Below are positions 16,125 to 23,304 of a stretch of DNA of 27,524 nucleotides, piece after piece. Source of the DNA: W0P28-013 sp963621145 (GTDB taxonomy: Bacteria > Bacteroidota > Bacteroidia > Bacteroidales > Paludibacteraceae); the NCBI GenBank assembly GCA_963621145.1, contig CAVFDI010000018.1, positions 1 to 27,524 of the forward strand. The letters run 5' to 3'. Made by a program: the position numbers and the translations under genes. Positions within the stretch are counted from its first letter, which is position 1; every line of letters starts with the position of its first letter. The notes below the pieces were generated by a model, which was given only the letters and a program-made list of their open reading frames with translations, was not told the DNA's origin and ran no database searches.

Positions 16125-16194
16125 TAACTTTTAACCTCTAACTCCTAACTTCTAACTCCTCACTCCTAACTCCTCACTCCTAATTCCTATACCT
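16125..16194 (+). repeat. Ten heptamers in strict 7-bp register
   Basis: Ten consecutive 7-mers starting at 16125 without any insertion or deletion; most read TAACTCC or TCACTCC, with TAACTTT, TAACCTC, TAACTTC, TAATTCC and TATACCT as variants. On the ruvX strand the tract is GA-rich and would lie in the leader transcript. It is not a CRISPR array, as there are no spacers. Confidence 0.92.
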
Positions 16195-16207
16195 TATTTC
16201 AAGATTG

Positions 16208-16239
16208 CAAAATTACAATTTTTCCTTGAATTTGGCAAC
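16208..16239 (-). promoter_or_regulatory. Promoter of the ruvX operon
   Basis: GTTG (16236-16239), a 20-bp spacer and TAATTTTG (16208-16215) on the minus strand. The -7 element is perfect; the -33 element keeps TTG. Transcripts would start near 16201, just before the heptamer tract. Confidence 0.55.
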
Positions 16240-16296
16240 ATTTGCAGCGGTTCGTAAAAAATCGAGCAAAAATGCCACCATTTCAAAATAAAATGC

Positions 16297-16304
16297 TACT
16301 TTTG
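16297..16304 (+). promoter_or_regulatory. -7 element of the aspS promoter
   Basis: TACTTTTG matches TAnnTTTG; no TTTG lies at the -33 distance. Its position about 85 nt before the aspS ATG is suitable. Confidence 0.5.
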
Positions 16305-16388
16305 TAGGTTTGAGATTGGGCTTGCTAAAAAGCAATCAATCATTAGCGAAAATATCTGATAATCAATAAAATAAATACAAAATAAAGT

Positions 16389-18149
16389 ATGTACAGAACA
16401 GCAACTTGCGGCGAACTGCGCGCCGCCAATGTGGGACAAACGGTAACCCTTGCCGGCTGGGTGCAACGCATTCGCAAAATGGGCGGCATGACTTTCATCG
16501 ACTTGCGCGACCGCTACGGACTGACGCAACTCGCTTTCAATCAGGAGGTTGACGCCGATTTGTGCGAACGAGCCAACCACCTCGGGCGCGAATTTGTGAT
16601 TCAAGCCACGGGCAAAGTGGCAGAACGCTACAGCAAAAATGCCAACATGCCTACGGGCGACATCGAAATAATAGTTTCGGCACTGACGGTGCTCAACGAA
16701 TCGGCCACTCCACCCTTCACCATCGAGGACGAGACCGACGGCGGCGACGATCTGCGAATGAAATATCGCTACCTCGACCTGCGTCGCTCGTGTGTACGCA
16801 AAAATTTGGAACTGCGCCACAAAATGGCATTCGAAGTGCGTCGCTACTTAGACGAGCAGGGATTTTTGGAGGTTGAGACACCAGTTTTGGTGAACTCCAC
16901 GCCCGAAGGCGCACGCGACTTCGTGGTGCCAAGCCGCATGAATCCTGGCACTTTCTACGCATTGCCACAAAGTCCGCAAACGCTCAAACAACTGCTGATG
17001 GTGAGCGGATTCGACCGCTATTTTCAGATTGTGAAATGCTTCCGCGACGAAGACCTGCGTGCCGACCGTCAGCCCGAATTCACGCAAATAGACTGCGAAA
17101 TGTCGTTTGTAGAGCAAGAAGACATTTTGAACATGTTCGAAGGCATGAGCCGCCATCTGTTCAAAGCCATAAAAGGCATCGATCTGCCAAAATTGCCGCG
17201 CATGACTTGGGCCGACGCCATGAAATTCTACGGCAGCGACAAACCCGACACGCGTTTCGATATGCGTTTTGTGGAACTGATGAATGTGCTGCAAGGCCAT
17301 GGTTTCAGCGTGTTCGACGGTGCAAAATACATCGGCGGCATCTGCGCAAAAGGTGCAGCCACCTACACGCGCAAACAGATTGACCAACTCACCGAGTTCG
17401 TTAAGCGTCCGCAAATTGGCGCCAAAGGCTTGGTTTACGCTCGCATCGAAGCCGACGGCACAGTGAAATCGAGCGTCGATAAGTTCTACACGCAAGAGGT
17501 GCTGCAACAGCTGAAAGCCGCCATGAACGCCGAAGCAGGCGATCTAATCCTGATTTTGAGCGGCGACGACGCCATGAAGACACGCAAGCAGTTGAGCGAG
17601 CTCCGTTTGGAGATGGGACGCCAACTCGGTCTGCGCGATCCGAACAAATACAGTTGCCTTTGGGTCATCGATTTCCCGATGTACGAGTGGAGCGACGAGG
17701 AGAACCGCTTGATGGCGATGCACCACCCATTCACCGCCCCCAAACCAGAGGATATTCCGCTGCTCGACACCGACCCAGCCAGCGTGCGCGCCAACGCCTA
17801 CGACATGGTAATAAATGGTGTTGAAGTGGGCGGCGGCAGCATTCGTATTCACGATGCCAAACTGCAAGAGAAAGTGTTCGAGATACTCGGCTTCACGCCC
17901 GAACAGGCACAAACCAAGTTCGGTTTCTTGATGAACGCCTTCAAATTTGGTGCGCCACCTCACGGCGGATTGGCCTATGGTCTCGATCGTTTTGTTTCGC
18001 TTTTCGCTGGTCTCGACAGCATTCGCGACTGCATTGCCTTCCCAAAAAACAACCAAGGACGCGATGTGATGCTCGGTGCGCCAGGCCTGCTCGACCAATC
18101 TCAACTCGACGAGCTGAAATTGAAAGTATTGGAAAGCAGCGAGAAATAA
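16389..18149 (+). CDS. aspS: Aspartyl-tRNA synthetase
   Basis: Class IIb synthetase that charges tRNA-Asp. The 586-residue protein shows the N-terminal OB anticodon-binding domain (about 1-110, with VTLAGWVQRIRKMGGMTFIDLRDR spread over 18-42), motif 1 near 150-175, motif 2 (FRDEDLRADRQPEFTQID, near 218-235), the bacterial GAD insertion domain (about 290-410), and motif 3 (GGLAYGLDRFVSLFAG, near 528-543). The length matches bacterial AspRS. The ATG at 16389 follows an A/T-rich leader without a Shine-Dalgarno sequence. The synthetase has the R-x-x-x and R(A)DRQPEFTQ wording of standard bacterial enzymes; whether it also charges tRNA-Asn cannot be told here. Confidence 0.97.
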   Translation: MYRTATCGELRAANVGQTVTLAGWVQRIRKMGGMTFIDLRDRYGLTQLAFNQEVDADLCERANHLGREFVIQATGKVAERYSKNANMPTGDIEIIVSALTVLNESATPPFTIEDETDGGDDLRMKYRYLDLRRSCVRKNLELRHKMAFEVRRYLDEQGFLEVETPVLVNSTPEGARDFVVPSRMNPGTFYALPQSPQTLKQLLMVSGFDRYFQIVKCFRDEDLRADRQPEFTQIDCEMSFVEQEDILNMFEGMSRHLFKAIKGIDLPKLPRMTWADAMKFYGSDKPDTRFDMRFVELMNVLQGHGFSVFDGAKYIGGICAKGAATYTRKQIDQLTEFVKRPQIGAKGLVYARIEADGTVKSSVDKFYTQEVLQQLKAAMNAEAGDLILILSGDDAMKTRKQLSELRLEMGRQLGLRDPNKYSCLWVIDFPMYEWSDEENRLMAMHHPFTAPKPEDIPLLDTDPASVRANAYDMVINGVEVGGGSIRIHDAKLQEKVFEILGFTPEQAQTKFGFLMNAFKFGAPPHGGLAYGLDRFVSLFAGLDSIRDCIAFPKNNQGRDVMLGAPGLLDQSQLDELKLKVLESSEK

Positions 18150-18213
18150 GTTATTCAATTGATATTTAGACAGTTACGCAACCAATTACAGAAAGTTGTG
18201 GATACCGATAATT

Positions 18214-18241
18214 TGAAATCTGAAATTTGAAATCTGAAATT
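18214..18241 (+). repeat. TGAAATY heptamers before the sirtuin gene
   Basis: Four units in strict register (TGAAATC and TGAAATT alternating) end four bases before the ATG at 18246. The join to the start codon (TGAAATT, then CTCT, then ATG) is nearly the same as at prmA. Confidence 0.85.
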
Positions 18242-18245
18242 CTCT

Positions 18246-18941
18246 ATGACCAAACTCGCAATTCTCACAGGCGCGGGCATTTCGGCGGAGAGCGGACTTG
18301 GCACTTTTCGCGACAACGACGGACTTTGGGCTAACTATCGCATCGAAGATGTTTGCACGCCCGAAGCACTCGAACGCAATCGTGCGCAGGTCATCGATTT
18401 CTACAACCAACGCCGCCGCGAAACGCTCGCCGCACAGCCCAATGCCGCCCATTTGGCACTGAAACGCCTCGAGCAAAAATTCGATGTGCGCATCATCACG
18501 CAAAACATCGACGACCTGCACGAACGCGCTGGCAGTCAGCACATTGTGCATCTGCATGGTGAGATTACGAAACTGCGCAGCAGTCGCAACGAACTTGCCA
18601 CCGTGCCGCTCGAAGGCTGGGAGCAACCACTCGATGCGCGCCACCCCGATGGCTCGCTGCTGCGCCCGTTTGTAGTCTTTTTCGGAGAATCGGTACCAAT
18701 GCTGCCGCGCGCCGTCGAGGAGGTGGAGCAAGCCGACATTTTCGTTATCATCGGCACTTCGCTGGCAGTCTACCCTGCTGCGTCGCTAGTTTACTATGTG
18801 CGCCCTGGCGTGCCAATCTACCTAGTCGATCCAGGCGAACCCGACACGCGCCACATCAACAATCCGTTCACGCACATCAAGGCAGTAGCGTCGGTTGGCG
18901 TGCCGCAGTTGGTCGATCAACTTCTAAACGAAGCGAGATAA
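18246..18941 (+). CDS. cobB: Sirtuin-type NAD-dependent protein deacylase, zinc cysteines absent
   Basis: Removes acyl groups from lysines with NAD. The 231-residue protein has the NAD-binding GAGIS at 9-13, TFR near 19-21, the TQNIDDLHERAG motif near 80-91 and the catalytic His in HLHGE near 98-102, then FFGE near 140 and GTSLAVYPAASL near 165-176. The insert between HLHGE and LRPFVVFFGE contains no cysteine, whereas zinc-dependent sirtuins have two CXXC-type pairs there. Loss of the pair is known to me in some Bacteroidota CobB-like proteins, which points to a lineage feature rather than decay. Substrate acyl type is unknown. Converges with the SGNH gene with an 11-bp gap. Confidence 0.9.
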   Translation: MTKLAILTGAGISAESGLGTFRDNDGLWANYRIEDVCTPEALERNRAQVIDFYNQRRRETLAAQPNAAHLALKRLEQKFDVRIITQNIDDLHERAGSQHIVHLHGEITKLRSSRNELATVPLEGWEQPLDARHPDGSLLRPFVVFFGESVPMLPRAVEEVEQADIFVIIGTSLAVYPAASLVYYVRPGVPIYLVDPGEPDTRHINNPFTHIKAVASVGVPQLVDQLLNEAR

Positions 18942-18952
18942 AACGCTAATTA

Positions 18953-19648
18953 TCAAGCAATTTTGCAATAATCGAGAATGGCATCAGCGATGAGTTGGTG
19001 CCCTTTTTCGTTGGGGTGCATGCCATCGGCGCAATAGAAACTGCCGAGTTCGCGCTGTTCGAGAAACACGCTGCTGATGTCGATTACAGGCACGCGCTCG
19101 CTCACCGCAATTTTGAAAACCTCAAGATTGTACTGTTCGTGCCAATTTTGAATGTAGTTCACATCGCTGCCGATGAATTGCATTATCTTTGTGCGGTCGA
19201 GCCCTTGGCACACATGGTCGAAAAAGAGTTTTCCATCGATTGGCGGGAGCGACAGCAGCACTGGCCGTCCGCCCAACTGACGCACTTTGCGCACCACCTC
19301 GGTGTAGGTCTCGCGAAATGCCTCGAGCGTAGTATAAGGCTGATGTTCACCCGTGGGATTGGCCTCCACCTTGCGCCAATCGAAATTGCAGTCGTTGCCG
19401 CCAAACTCTAGCACCACATAGTCGCCTTCGCTAATTTTTCCACTATTGATTGTGAGCCATTTCATACCATTTATTATGGTGCTGCCAAATCGCGCCAAAT
19501 TGTCGATGGGGAAACCAAAACGCCGTTCGCAGCGCGCCACAAACGAATTGTCGCTCATCTTGTATTTTATCACGCCTTTGCTAAGCATTTGCGGGTCGGT
19601 TACCACTCCCTTCATGATGGAGTCGCCGAAAGTCAGAATTTTTGCCAT
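18953..19648 (-). CDS. SGNH/GDSL-family hydrolase
   Basis: A 231-residue esterase or lipase-like enzyme without a signal peptide, so probably cytosolic. Block I GDS (residues 8-10) gives the catalytic Ser, an early Gly comes in the region LARFGSTIINGMKW, block III is FGGND near 79-83 (Asn), and block V is DGMHPN near the C-terminus (Asp and His). The ATG at 19648 places the first beta strand MAKILTFGDS at the start; an upstream in-frame ATG at 19681 would overlap the -7 element. The length of the family varies; the substrate could be an acetylated sugar or a lipid and cannot be told. It has a consensus promoter of its own. Confidence 0.87.
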   Translation of the reverse strand: MAKILTFGDSIMKGVVTDPQMLSKGVIKYKMSDNSFVARCERRFGFPIDNLARFGSTIINGMKWLTINSGKISEGDYVVLEFGGNDCNFDWRKVEANPTGEHQPYTTLEAFRETYTEVVRKVRQLGGRPVLLSLPPIDGKLFFDHVCQGLDRTKIMQFIGSDVNYIQNWHEQYNLEVFKIAVSERVPVIDISSVFLEQRELGSFYCADGMHPNEKGHQLIADAILDYCKIA

Positions 19649-19678
19649 GTTCAAGAAAAGTTTCAAGTTTTTCGGAGG

Positions 19679-19710
19679 CAAAATTAGAGTTTCGAAAAAT
19701 GCTGACCAAA
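19679..19710 (-). promoter_or_regulatory. Promoter of the SGNH hydrolase gene
   Basis: TTTG (19707-19710), a 20-bp spacer and TAATTTTG (19679-19686) on the minus strand match the Bacteroidota consensus without mismatch. Confidence 0.75.
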
Positions 19711-19853
19711 CATTTGGGACTAATGGCGAAAAATGACGCAGAAATCGTATTTTGGTGATGAAAAAGCCGTTTTTAGGGACGAAAACTTAAAAAATATTCA
19801 TTCGTCACACAATTTTGGTGGCGAAAGTGATGAAATTTTACGAGAAAAAAGTG

Positions 19854-19861
19854 TAAATTTG
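19854..19861 (+). promoter_or_regulatory. -7 element of the LytTR gene
   Basis: TAAATTTG followed by CAG, as is frequent at Bacteroidota starts. No clear TTTG at the -33 distance, so the promoter may be weak or activator-dependent. Confidence 0.45.
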
Positions 19862-19872
19862 CAGTCGAAAGA

Positions 19873-19967
19873 TGAGAGTTTAGAGGTTATAGGTGAGAGA
19901 TGAGAGAAAATAAAACATAATCAACTGCAGAAAACTGTCTTTACCCCTTATTCCCTACTCTTTATTC
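19873..19967 (+). repeat. Paired heptamer tracts in the LytTR leader
   Basis: Five GA-rich units in register at 19873-19907 (TGAGAGT, TTAGAGG, TTATAGG, TGAGAGA twice), then four CT-rich units at 19940-19967 (TTTACCC, CTTATTC, CCTACTC, TTTATTC). The order is repeated in the dapL leader. Confidence 0.85.
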
Positions 19968-19993
19968 GACAAATTTTGCTACTTGTTTCTACT

Positions 19994-20854
19994 ATGAAAA
20001 TCGCTGACGAATTTTATCAATGGAAATTTATTGGTGCGTGGGTGCTGTTCATCACGCTGTGGACAATACTTTTCCCCGTGGTGTATATGCCCACTTTTGG
20101 CTGGCCTTACGAACAGTTGTGGGACTCGCACGCCACTTTCCGTATTTCGATTCTGACTGCCATAGTGTTTGGCGTTACGCTAGTGAGCCGTGTGCTACTC
20201 TACCTCACCACGCACCACAACCATCTGACCGTGGTAGAACACATCATTTGGCTGCTGTGCGAACTGATTAGCGTGTGCCTGTTTTGCGATCTGTTTTTGG
20301 CGTTGCATGCGCATTGCGGCTATTTTGCATTGTTGCCAAAGATAATGATGTGTGCCTCGCTGATGTTGGTCATTCCCTACAGCGGATTGTGGATTTTTTT
20401 CGAAAAACACCATGCCGACTTGGCACTTGAGGCCAGCACTGCGCTAGTTGCCGACCTAAAAGCGGGAGTCGACCATTCGGCCGAAAATGCAGTGCGTTTC
20501 AGCGACAACAAAGGCAATGTGAAACTTGCAGTCGACACCAACAGCGTACTCTACATTGCCTCGGCGGGAAATTATGTGGACATTTGCTACGACAATCGCG
20601 GGAAAATTGCTCGCTACAGCCTGCGCAACACCATGAAAGGCATCGAGGAGGCGTGCGAGGCAAACCAGATAGTTCGCTGCCATCGCTCGTACTACATCAA
20701 TCTGCAAAAAGTGAAATTGATAAAGCACACAACCGACGGTCTGCAGGCCGAGCTGAACGCCGCTAGCATCGACGACATTCCAATTTCGCCCATCTATTCG
20801 GCTCGCGTGGTAGAATTATTCTCTGCCCTTTCGCCGCATGCCGATTTTTACTAA
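19994..20854 (+). CDS. Membrane-anchored LytTR-domain transcription regulator
   Basis: A 286-residue protein: about four membrane segments in the first 145 residues (for example FIGAWVLFITLWTILFPVVY and MMCASLMLVIPYSGLWIFF), a short linker, then a C-terminal LytTR DNA-binding domain (about 185-280, with VLYIASAGNYVDICYDNRG, RYSLRNTMKGIEE, IVRCHRSYYINLQKV). Membrane-LytTR proteins without a receiver or kinase domain are frequent in Bacteroidota; they are thought to sense a membrane signal directly. The ATG at 19994 is taken; a TTG at 19976 would add six residues. The predicted dapL promoter lies over its 3' end, so dapL can be expressed apart from it. Targets are unknown. Confidence 0.83.
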   Translation: MKIADEFYQWKFIGAWVLFITLWTILFPVVYMPTFGWPYEQLWDSHATFRISILTAIVFGVTLVSRVLLYLTTHHNHLTVVEHIIWLLCELISVCLFCDLFLALHAHCGYFALLPKIMMCASLMLVIPYSGLWIFFEKHHADLALEASTALVADLKAGVDHSAENAVRFSDNKGNVKLAVDTNSVLYIASAGNYVDICYDNRGKIARYSLRNTMKGIEEACEANQIVRCHRSYYINLQKVKLIKHTTDGLQAELNAASIDDIPISPIYSARVVELFSALSPHADFY

Positions 20855-20859
20855 TTTTG
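20829..20859 (+). promoter_or_regulatory. Promoter of dapL, overlapping the 3' end of the LytTR gene
   Basis: TTTC (20829-20832), a 19-bp spacer and TAATTTTG (20852-20859); the TAA stop codon of the LytTR gene lies within the -7 element. The start region continues CAGCCGAAA, nearly the same as at 19862-19870. Confidence 0.55.
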
Positions 20860-20877
20860 CAGCCGAAAATGTTTAGG

Positions 20878-20954
20878 TGAGAGATTAGAGGTTATAGGTA
20901 AAGGTGAGAGGACTATGGATAAGAGTCTTTGTTCTTTACTCCTTATTCTTTATT
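20878..20954 (+). repeat. Paired heptamer tracts in the dapL leader
   Basis: GA-rich units at 20878-20911 (TGAGAGA, TTAGAGG, TTATAGG, a 6-base TAAAGG, TGAGAGG) followed by four CT-rich 7-mers in register at 20927-20954 (CTTTGTT, CTTTACT, CCTTATT, CTTTATT). The layout copies that of the LytTR leader about 1 kb upstream. Confidence 0.85.
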
Positions 20955-20976
20955 CAAAAAAAACAGTATTAGGAAA

Positions 20977-22152
20977 ATGGTAAAAGTTAATTTGAACTAC
21001 GCAAAACTGCAGGAAAATTACCTGTTTGTAGAGGTTGTGAGGCGCACCGTGGAGTATCAGAAGGCGCACCCCGAAGCCAAAGTGATTAAACTTGGTGTGG
21101 GCGATGTTACCCGTCCGCTAGCCGTGGTGGCAGCCGATGGCATGATTCGTGCCAACGAAGAGCTGAAGCACGAGGAGACATTTCGCGGCTATGGTCCTGA
21201 GCTTGGCTACAAATTTGCAAAAGCCGCTGTGCAACGCTATTACGCTAAACGCGGCGTGTCGGTCGATTTCGAGGAGCTGACCATTGGCGATGGCATCTGT
21301 TCCGACTTGGCAAACATCACCGATCTGTTTGCTTCGGGCAATGTGGTGCTTATTCCCGATCCCGTCTACCCGCTCTACAAAGCCACTTCGATAATGGACG
21401 GGCAAGATATTCGATATCTTCCATGCAACGAAGAAAACGGTTTTCTGCCTACTCCACCCGATTTTGCTGCAGGATTGATCTATCTCTGTTCGCCCAACAA
21501 CCCAACGGGCGCCACGTTCGACCGCGATCAACTGAAAGCGTGGGTCGACTATGCCAACGACTGCGGCGCAATCATTCTGTACGATGCCGCCTACGAGCGT
21601 TTCATTGCCGACGACAAACCGCATTCCATCTTCGAGATTGAAGGAGCACGCACTTGTGCCATCGAGTTTTGCAGTCTGTCGAAAACGGCTGGTTTCACCT
21701 GCGTGCGTAGCGGCTACACCTTTGTGCCGATGGAACTTGAGCGCGAGGGCTTGAGCCTGAACCGCATGTGGCAGCAGCGCCAATCGACCAAATACAACGG
21801 CGCGCCCTACGCTCAACAACGCGGATTGGAGGCTGCGCTGTCGGACGAAGGTCTGCGCCAAGCCGACGAAAACATTGCCTATTACAAGCAAAATGCGCAC
21901 ACCATAACCGAAGTGCTCGACCGCAAAGGCATAACTTACAGCGGCGGTTGGAATTCGCCCTACATTTGGATGCGCTGTCCCAACGGCATGCGTTCGTGGG
22001 AGTTTTTCGACTATCTGCTGAACAATGCGCAGGTGGTTGGCACGCCGGGCGTAGGTTTTGGCGATTGTGGCGAAGGCTATTTCCGCCTCTCGCTATTCAA
22101 CACCCACGCAGCCACCAGCGAGGCCATGCAACGGCTCGATAAGTTGCTATAA
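20977..22152 (+). CDS. dapL: LL-diaminopimelate aminotransferase
   Basis: PLP enzyme that converts tetrahydrodipicolinate straight to LL-diaminopimelate in the lysine and peptidoglycan pathway, bypassing the acyl-intermediate steps. The 391-residue protein carries family wording: KLGVGDVTRPL near 38, FRGYGPELGY near 72-81, CSPNNPTGATF near 173-183, the PLP-Lys in SLSKTAGF near 234-241, and the C-terminal PGVGFGDCGEGYFRLS near 358. Aminotransferase class I/II fold, cytosolic homodimer by family. The ATG at 20977 is preceded by AGGAAA; an upstream in-frame TTG at 20929 would translate a heptamer tract and is rejected. Its message ends at the terminator at 22178-22213. Confidence 0.94.
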   Translation: MVKVNLNYAKLQENYLFVEVVRRTVEYQKAHPEAKVIKLGVGDVTRPLAVVAADGMIRANEELKHEETFRGYGPELGYKFAKAAVQRYYAKRGVSVDFEELTIGDGICSDLANITDLFASGNVVLIPDPVYPLYKATSIMDGQDIRYLPCNEENGFLPTPPDFAAGLIYLCSPNNPTGATFDRDQLKAWVDYANDCGAIILYDAAYERFIADDKPHSIFEIEGARTCAIEFCSLSKTAGFTCVRSGYTFVPMELEREGLSLNRMWQQRQSTKYNGAPYAQQRGLEAALSDEGLRQADENIAYYKQNAHTITEVLDRKGITYSGGWNSPYIWMRCPNGMRSWEFFDYLLNNAQVVGTPGVGFGDCGEGYFRLSLFNTHAATSEAMQRLDKLL

Positions 22153-22177
22153 TTTTCGAAAATGCTTATTTAAAGAT

Positions 22178-22213
22178 TGAAGGGACGCGCCATAGCACGT
22201 CCCTTCATTTTTT
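22178..22213. terminator. Terminator between dapL and tatC
   Basis: A 10-bp perfect stem (22178-22187 with 22198-22207) with a 10-nt loop is followed by six T on the plus strand; it serves dapL. A-rich sequence on the other side could allow weak use by tatC transcripts. Confidence 0.85.
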
Positions 22214-22262
22214 CTAAATCTCTAACCTATCACCTCTCAACTTTCAACTCTCCCCTTTCACT
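22214..22262 (-). repeat. Heptamer tract overlapping the tatC 3' end
   Basis: Seven 7-mers in register on the plus strand (CTAAATC, TCTAACC, TATCACC, TCTCAAC, TTTCAAC, TCTCCCC, TTTCACT). The last units overlap the final codons of tatC (VKGES and stop), so the tract forms the end of the reading frame. Confidence 0.85.
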
Positions 22263-23050
22263 CGAGTGTGAGCGACAACGAAAATGCTCAATTCGTAGAG
22301 GAAATAGAGCGGCACGGTTACAAGCAGCAGTGTGAACACATCGGCTGTGGGCGTGATGATGGCCGCCAAAATGCACAACACCACAAAGGCGTGTTTGCGA
22401 TATTTCCGCAGCAAGGGCGCATCAATCAATCCAAGTTTTGCAAGGAAATAGGCCACAATAGGAATCTCGAACAAAATGCCCATAAGCAGCGACAGCACCA
22501 GCAGCGACGAGGTGTACGATTTTAGCGCAATCTGGTTCACCACCACCTCTTGCACTTGATAGGTGCTGAGAAATCGGAACGCAAAGGGGAAAATGATGAA
22601 ATAGTTGAGCAGCACGCCCGTAGCAAACAGCAACACACCGAAAAAGATGAGCAGTACCGAATAGCGTTTTTCCTGCTTGTAGAGCGCAGGAGCGATGAAG
22701 CCGTAGAGTTGAATGATGAGGTACGGAAACGCCACCACACAACCGAAAATTATCGCCACCTCGAGGTGCGTCATAAACTGCGATGCCAACTCGGTATTGA
22801 TAAATTGCGTGTCGAATTCGCCCAAGCAGAGCGATGCCCAGCCCGTTTTTTCGCTTAGCCAGCAGAGTGCGCGGTAAAGCACAAAATCGGATTTCGACGG
22901 CGCAAAAAGCACACCGAAAAGCGCGTCCTTGAAACAGAACGCCGCCACGGCACACACCGCCCACACAGCCAAGCAACGAAAAAGTACCTTGCGGAACACT
23001 TCGACGTGCTCCCAGAAGGTCATTTTCTGCTCATTATCACTGCTTTCCAT
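22244..23050 (-). CDS. tatC: Twin-arginine translocase subunit TatC
   Basis: Membrane receptor of the Tat pathway, which exports folded proteins carrying an RR signal peptide. The 268-residue protein has six membrane segments; the opening MTFWEHVEVFRKVLFR (residues 10-25) is the family's cytoplasmic N-terminus with the E-x-x-x-R/K type pattern, ALYKQEKRY near 126-134 and FEIPIVAYFLAKLGLI near 190-205 are the conserved loop and TM4 region, and the closing TPTADVFTLLLVTVPLYFLYELSI holds the P-TP-D-x(5)-P signature. Its ATG at 23050 overlaps tatA by 14 bp, a sign of coupled translation. The C-terminal residues come from a heptamer tract. Confidence 0.95.
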   Translation of the reverse strand: MESSDNEQKMTFWEHVEVFRKVLFRCLAVWAVCAVAAFCFKDALFGVLFAPSKSDFVLYRALCWLSEKTGWASLCLGEFDTQFINTELASQFMTHLEVAIIFGCVVAFPYLIIQLYGFIAPALYKQEKRYSVLLIFFGVLLFATGVLLNYFIIFPFAFRFLSTYQVQEVVVNQIALKSYTSSLLVLSLLMGILFEIPIVAYFLAKLGLIDAPLLRKYRKHAFVVLCILAAIITPTADVFTLLLVTVPLYFLYELSIFVVAHTRVKGES

Positions 23051-23294
23051 CGGCTGCGGGTGCGTCGTCGGTTTGGGGAGCCTCGGTGGGCTGTTGCGCC
23101 TGCTGCTGAGGCTGATTTGGATTGTCGACGGGCTTTTTAATCTCGTCCTCGATGCCGTTCATGCCCTCTTTGAAAGTGCGAACGCCTTTGCCCAAGCCGC
23201 GCATCAGTTCTGGAATTTTTTTGCCACCGAAAAGCAGCAAAACCACAAGCACAATGAAAATAATTTCGGGTGCTCCAATCATTAAAAGTGTCAT
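23037..23294 (-). CDS. tatA: Twin-arginine translocase subunit TatA/TatE
   Basis: Pore-forming Tat subunit of 85 residues: a short N-terminal membrane helix (APEIIFIVLVVLLLFGGKKIPEL, about 8-30) with the FGxxKIPEL hinge, the amphipathic helix MRGLGKGVRTFKEGMNG, and a flexible Gln/Pro/Asp-rich tail. It starts four bases after a clear GGAGG Shine-Dalgarno sequence and directly behind the 91-residue accessory-type gene, and overlaps tatC. No separate tatB is seen, as is normal for many Bacteroidota. The three genes seem to form one transcript, though no promoter is obvious directly before the group. Confidence 0.95.
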   Translation of the reverse strand: MTLLMIGAPEIIFIVLVVLLLFGGKKIPELMRGLGKGVRTFKEGMNGIEDEIKKPVDNPNQPQQQAQQPTEAPQTDDAPAADGKQ

Positions 23295-23298
23295 AAAA

Positions 23299-23303
23299 CC
23301 TCC
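23299..23303 (-). promoter_or_regulatory. Shine-Dalgarno sequence of tatA
   Basis: GGAGG on the minus strand, 4 bases before the tatA ATG and directly after the stop of the upstream gene. Strong SD sites are rare in this window, where most starts have only A/T-rich leaders. Confidence 0.65.
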
Positions 23304-23304
23304 G

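Larger units (their letters stand above)
15972..16388. other. Divergent spacer between ruvX and aspS
   Basis: About 415 bp without a supported gene. It holds, from left to right, TGAAAYY heptamers next to ruvX, a unique stretch (about 16006-16118), the ten-unit heptamer tract, the ruvX promoter on the minus strand and a -7 element for aspS on the plus strand. Confidence 0.75.
19649..19993. other. Divergent spacer between the SGNH hydrolase and the LytTR gene
   Basis: About 345 bp with no supported gene. It contains the SGNH promoter (minus), a -7 element for the LytTR gene (plus, 19854-19861) and two heptamer tracts in the LytTR leader (19873-19907 and 19940-19967). Confidence 0.75.

Noticed and set aside
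16125..16194. Possible CRISPR array
   Set aside because: Units are 7 bp, contiguous and variable, with no spacers and no cas genes.
20929..20976. Longer dapL start at TTG 20929
   Set aside because: The added residues would be translated from a CT-rich heptamer tract and are not part of the family; ATG 20977 is preferred.
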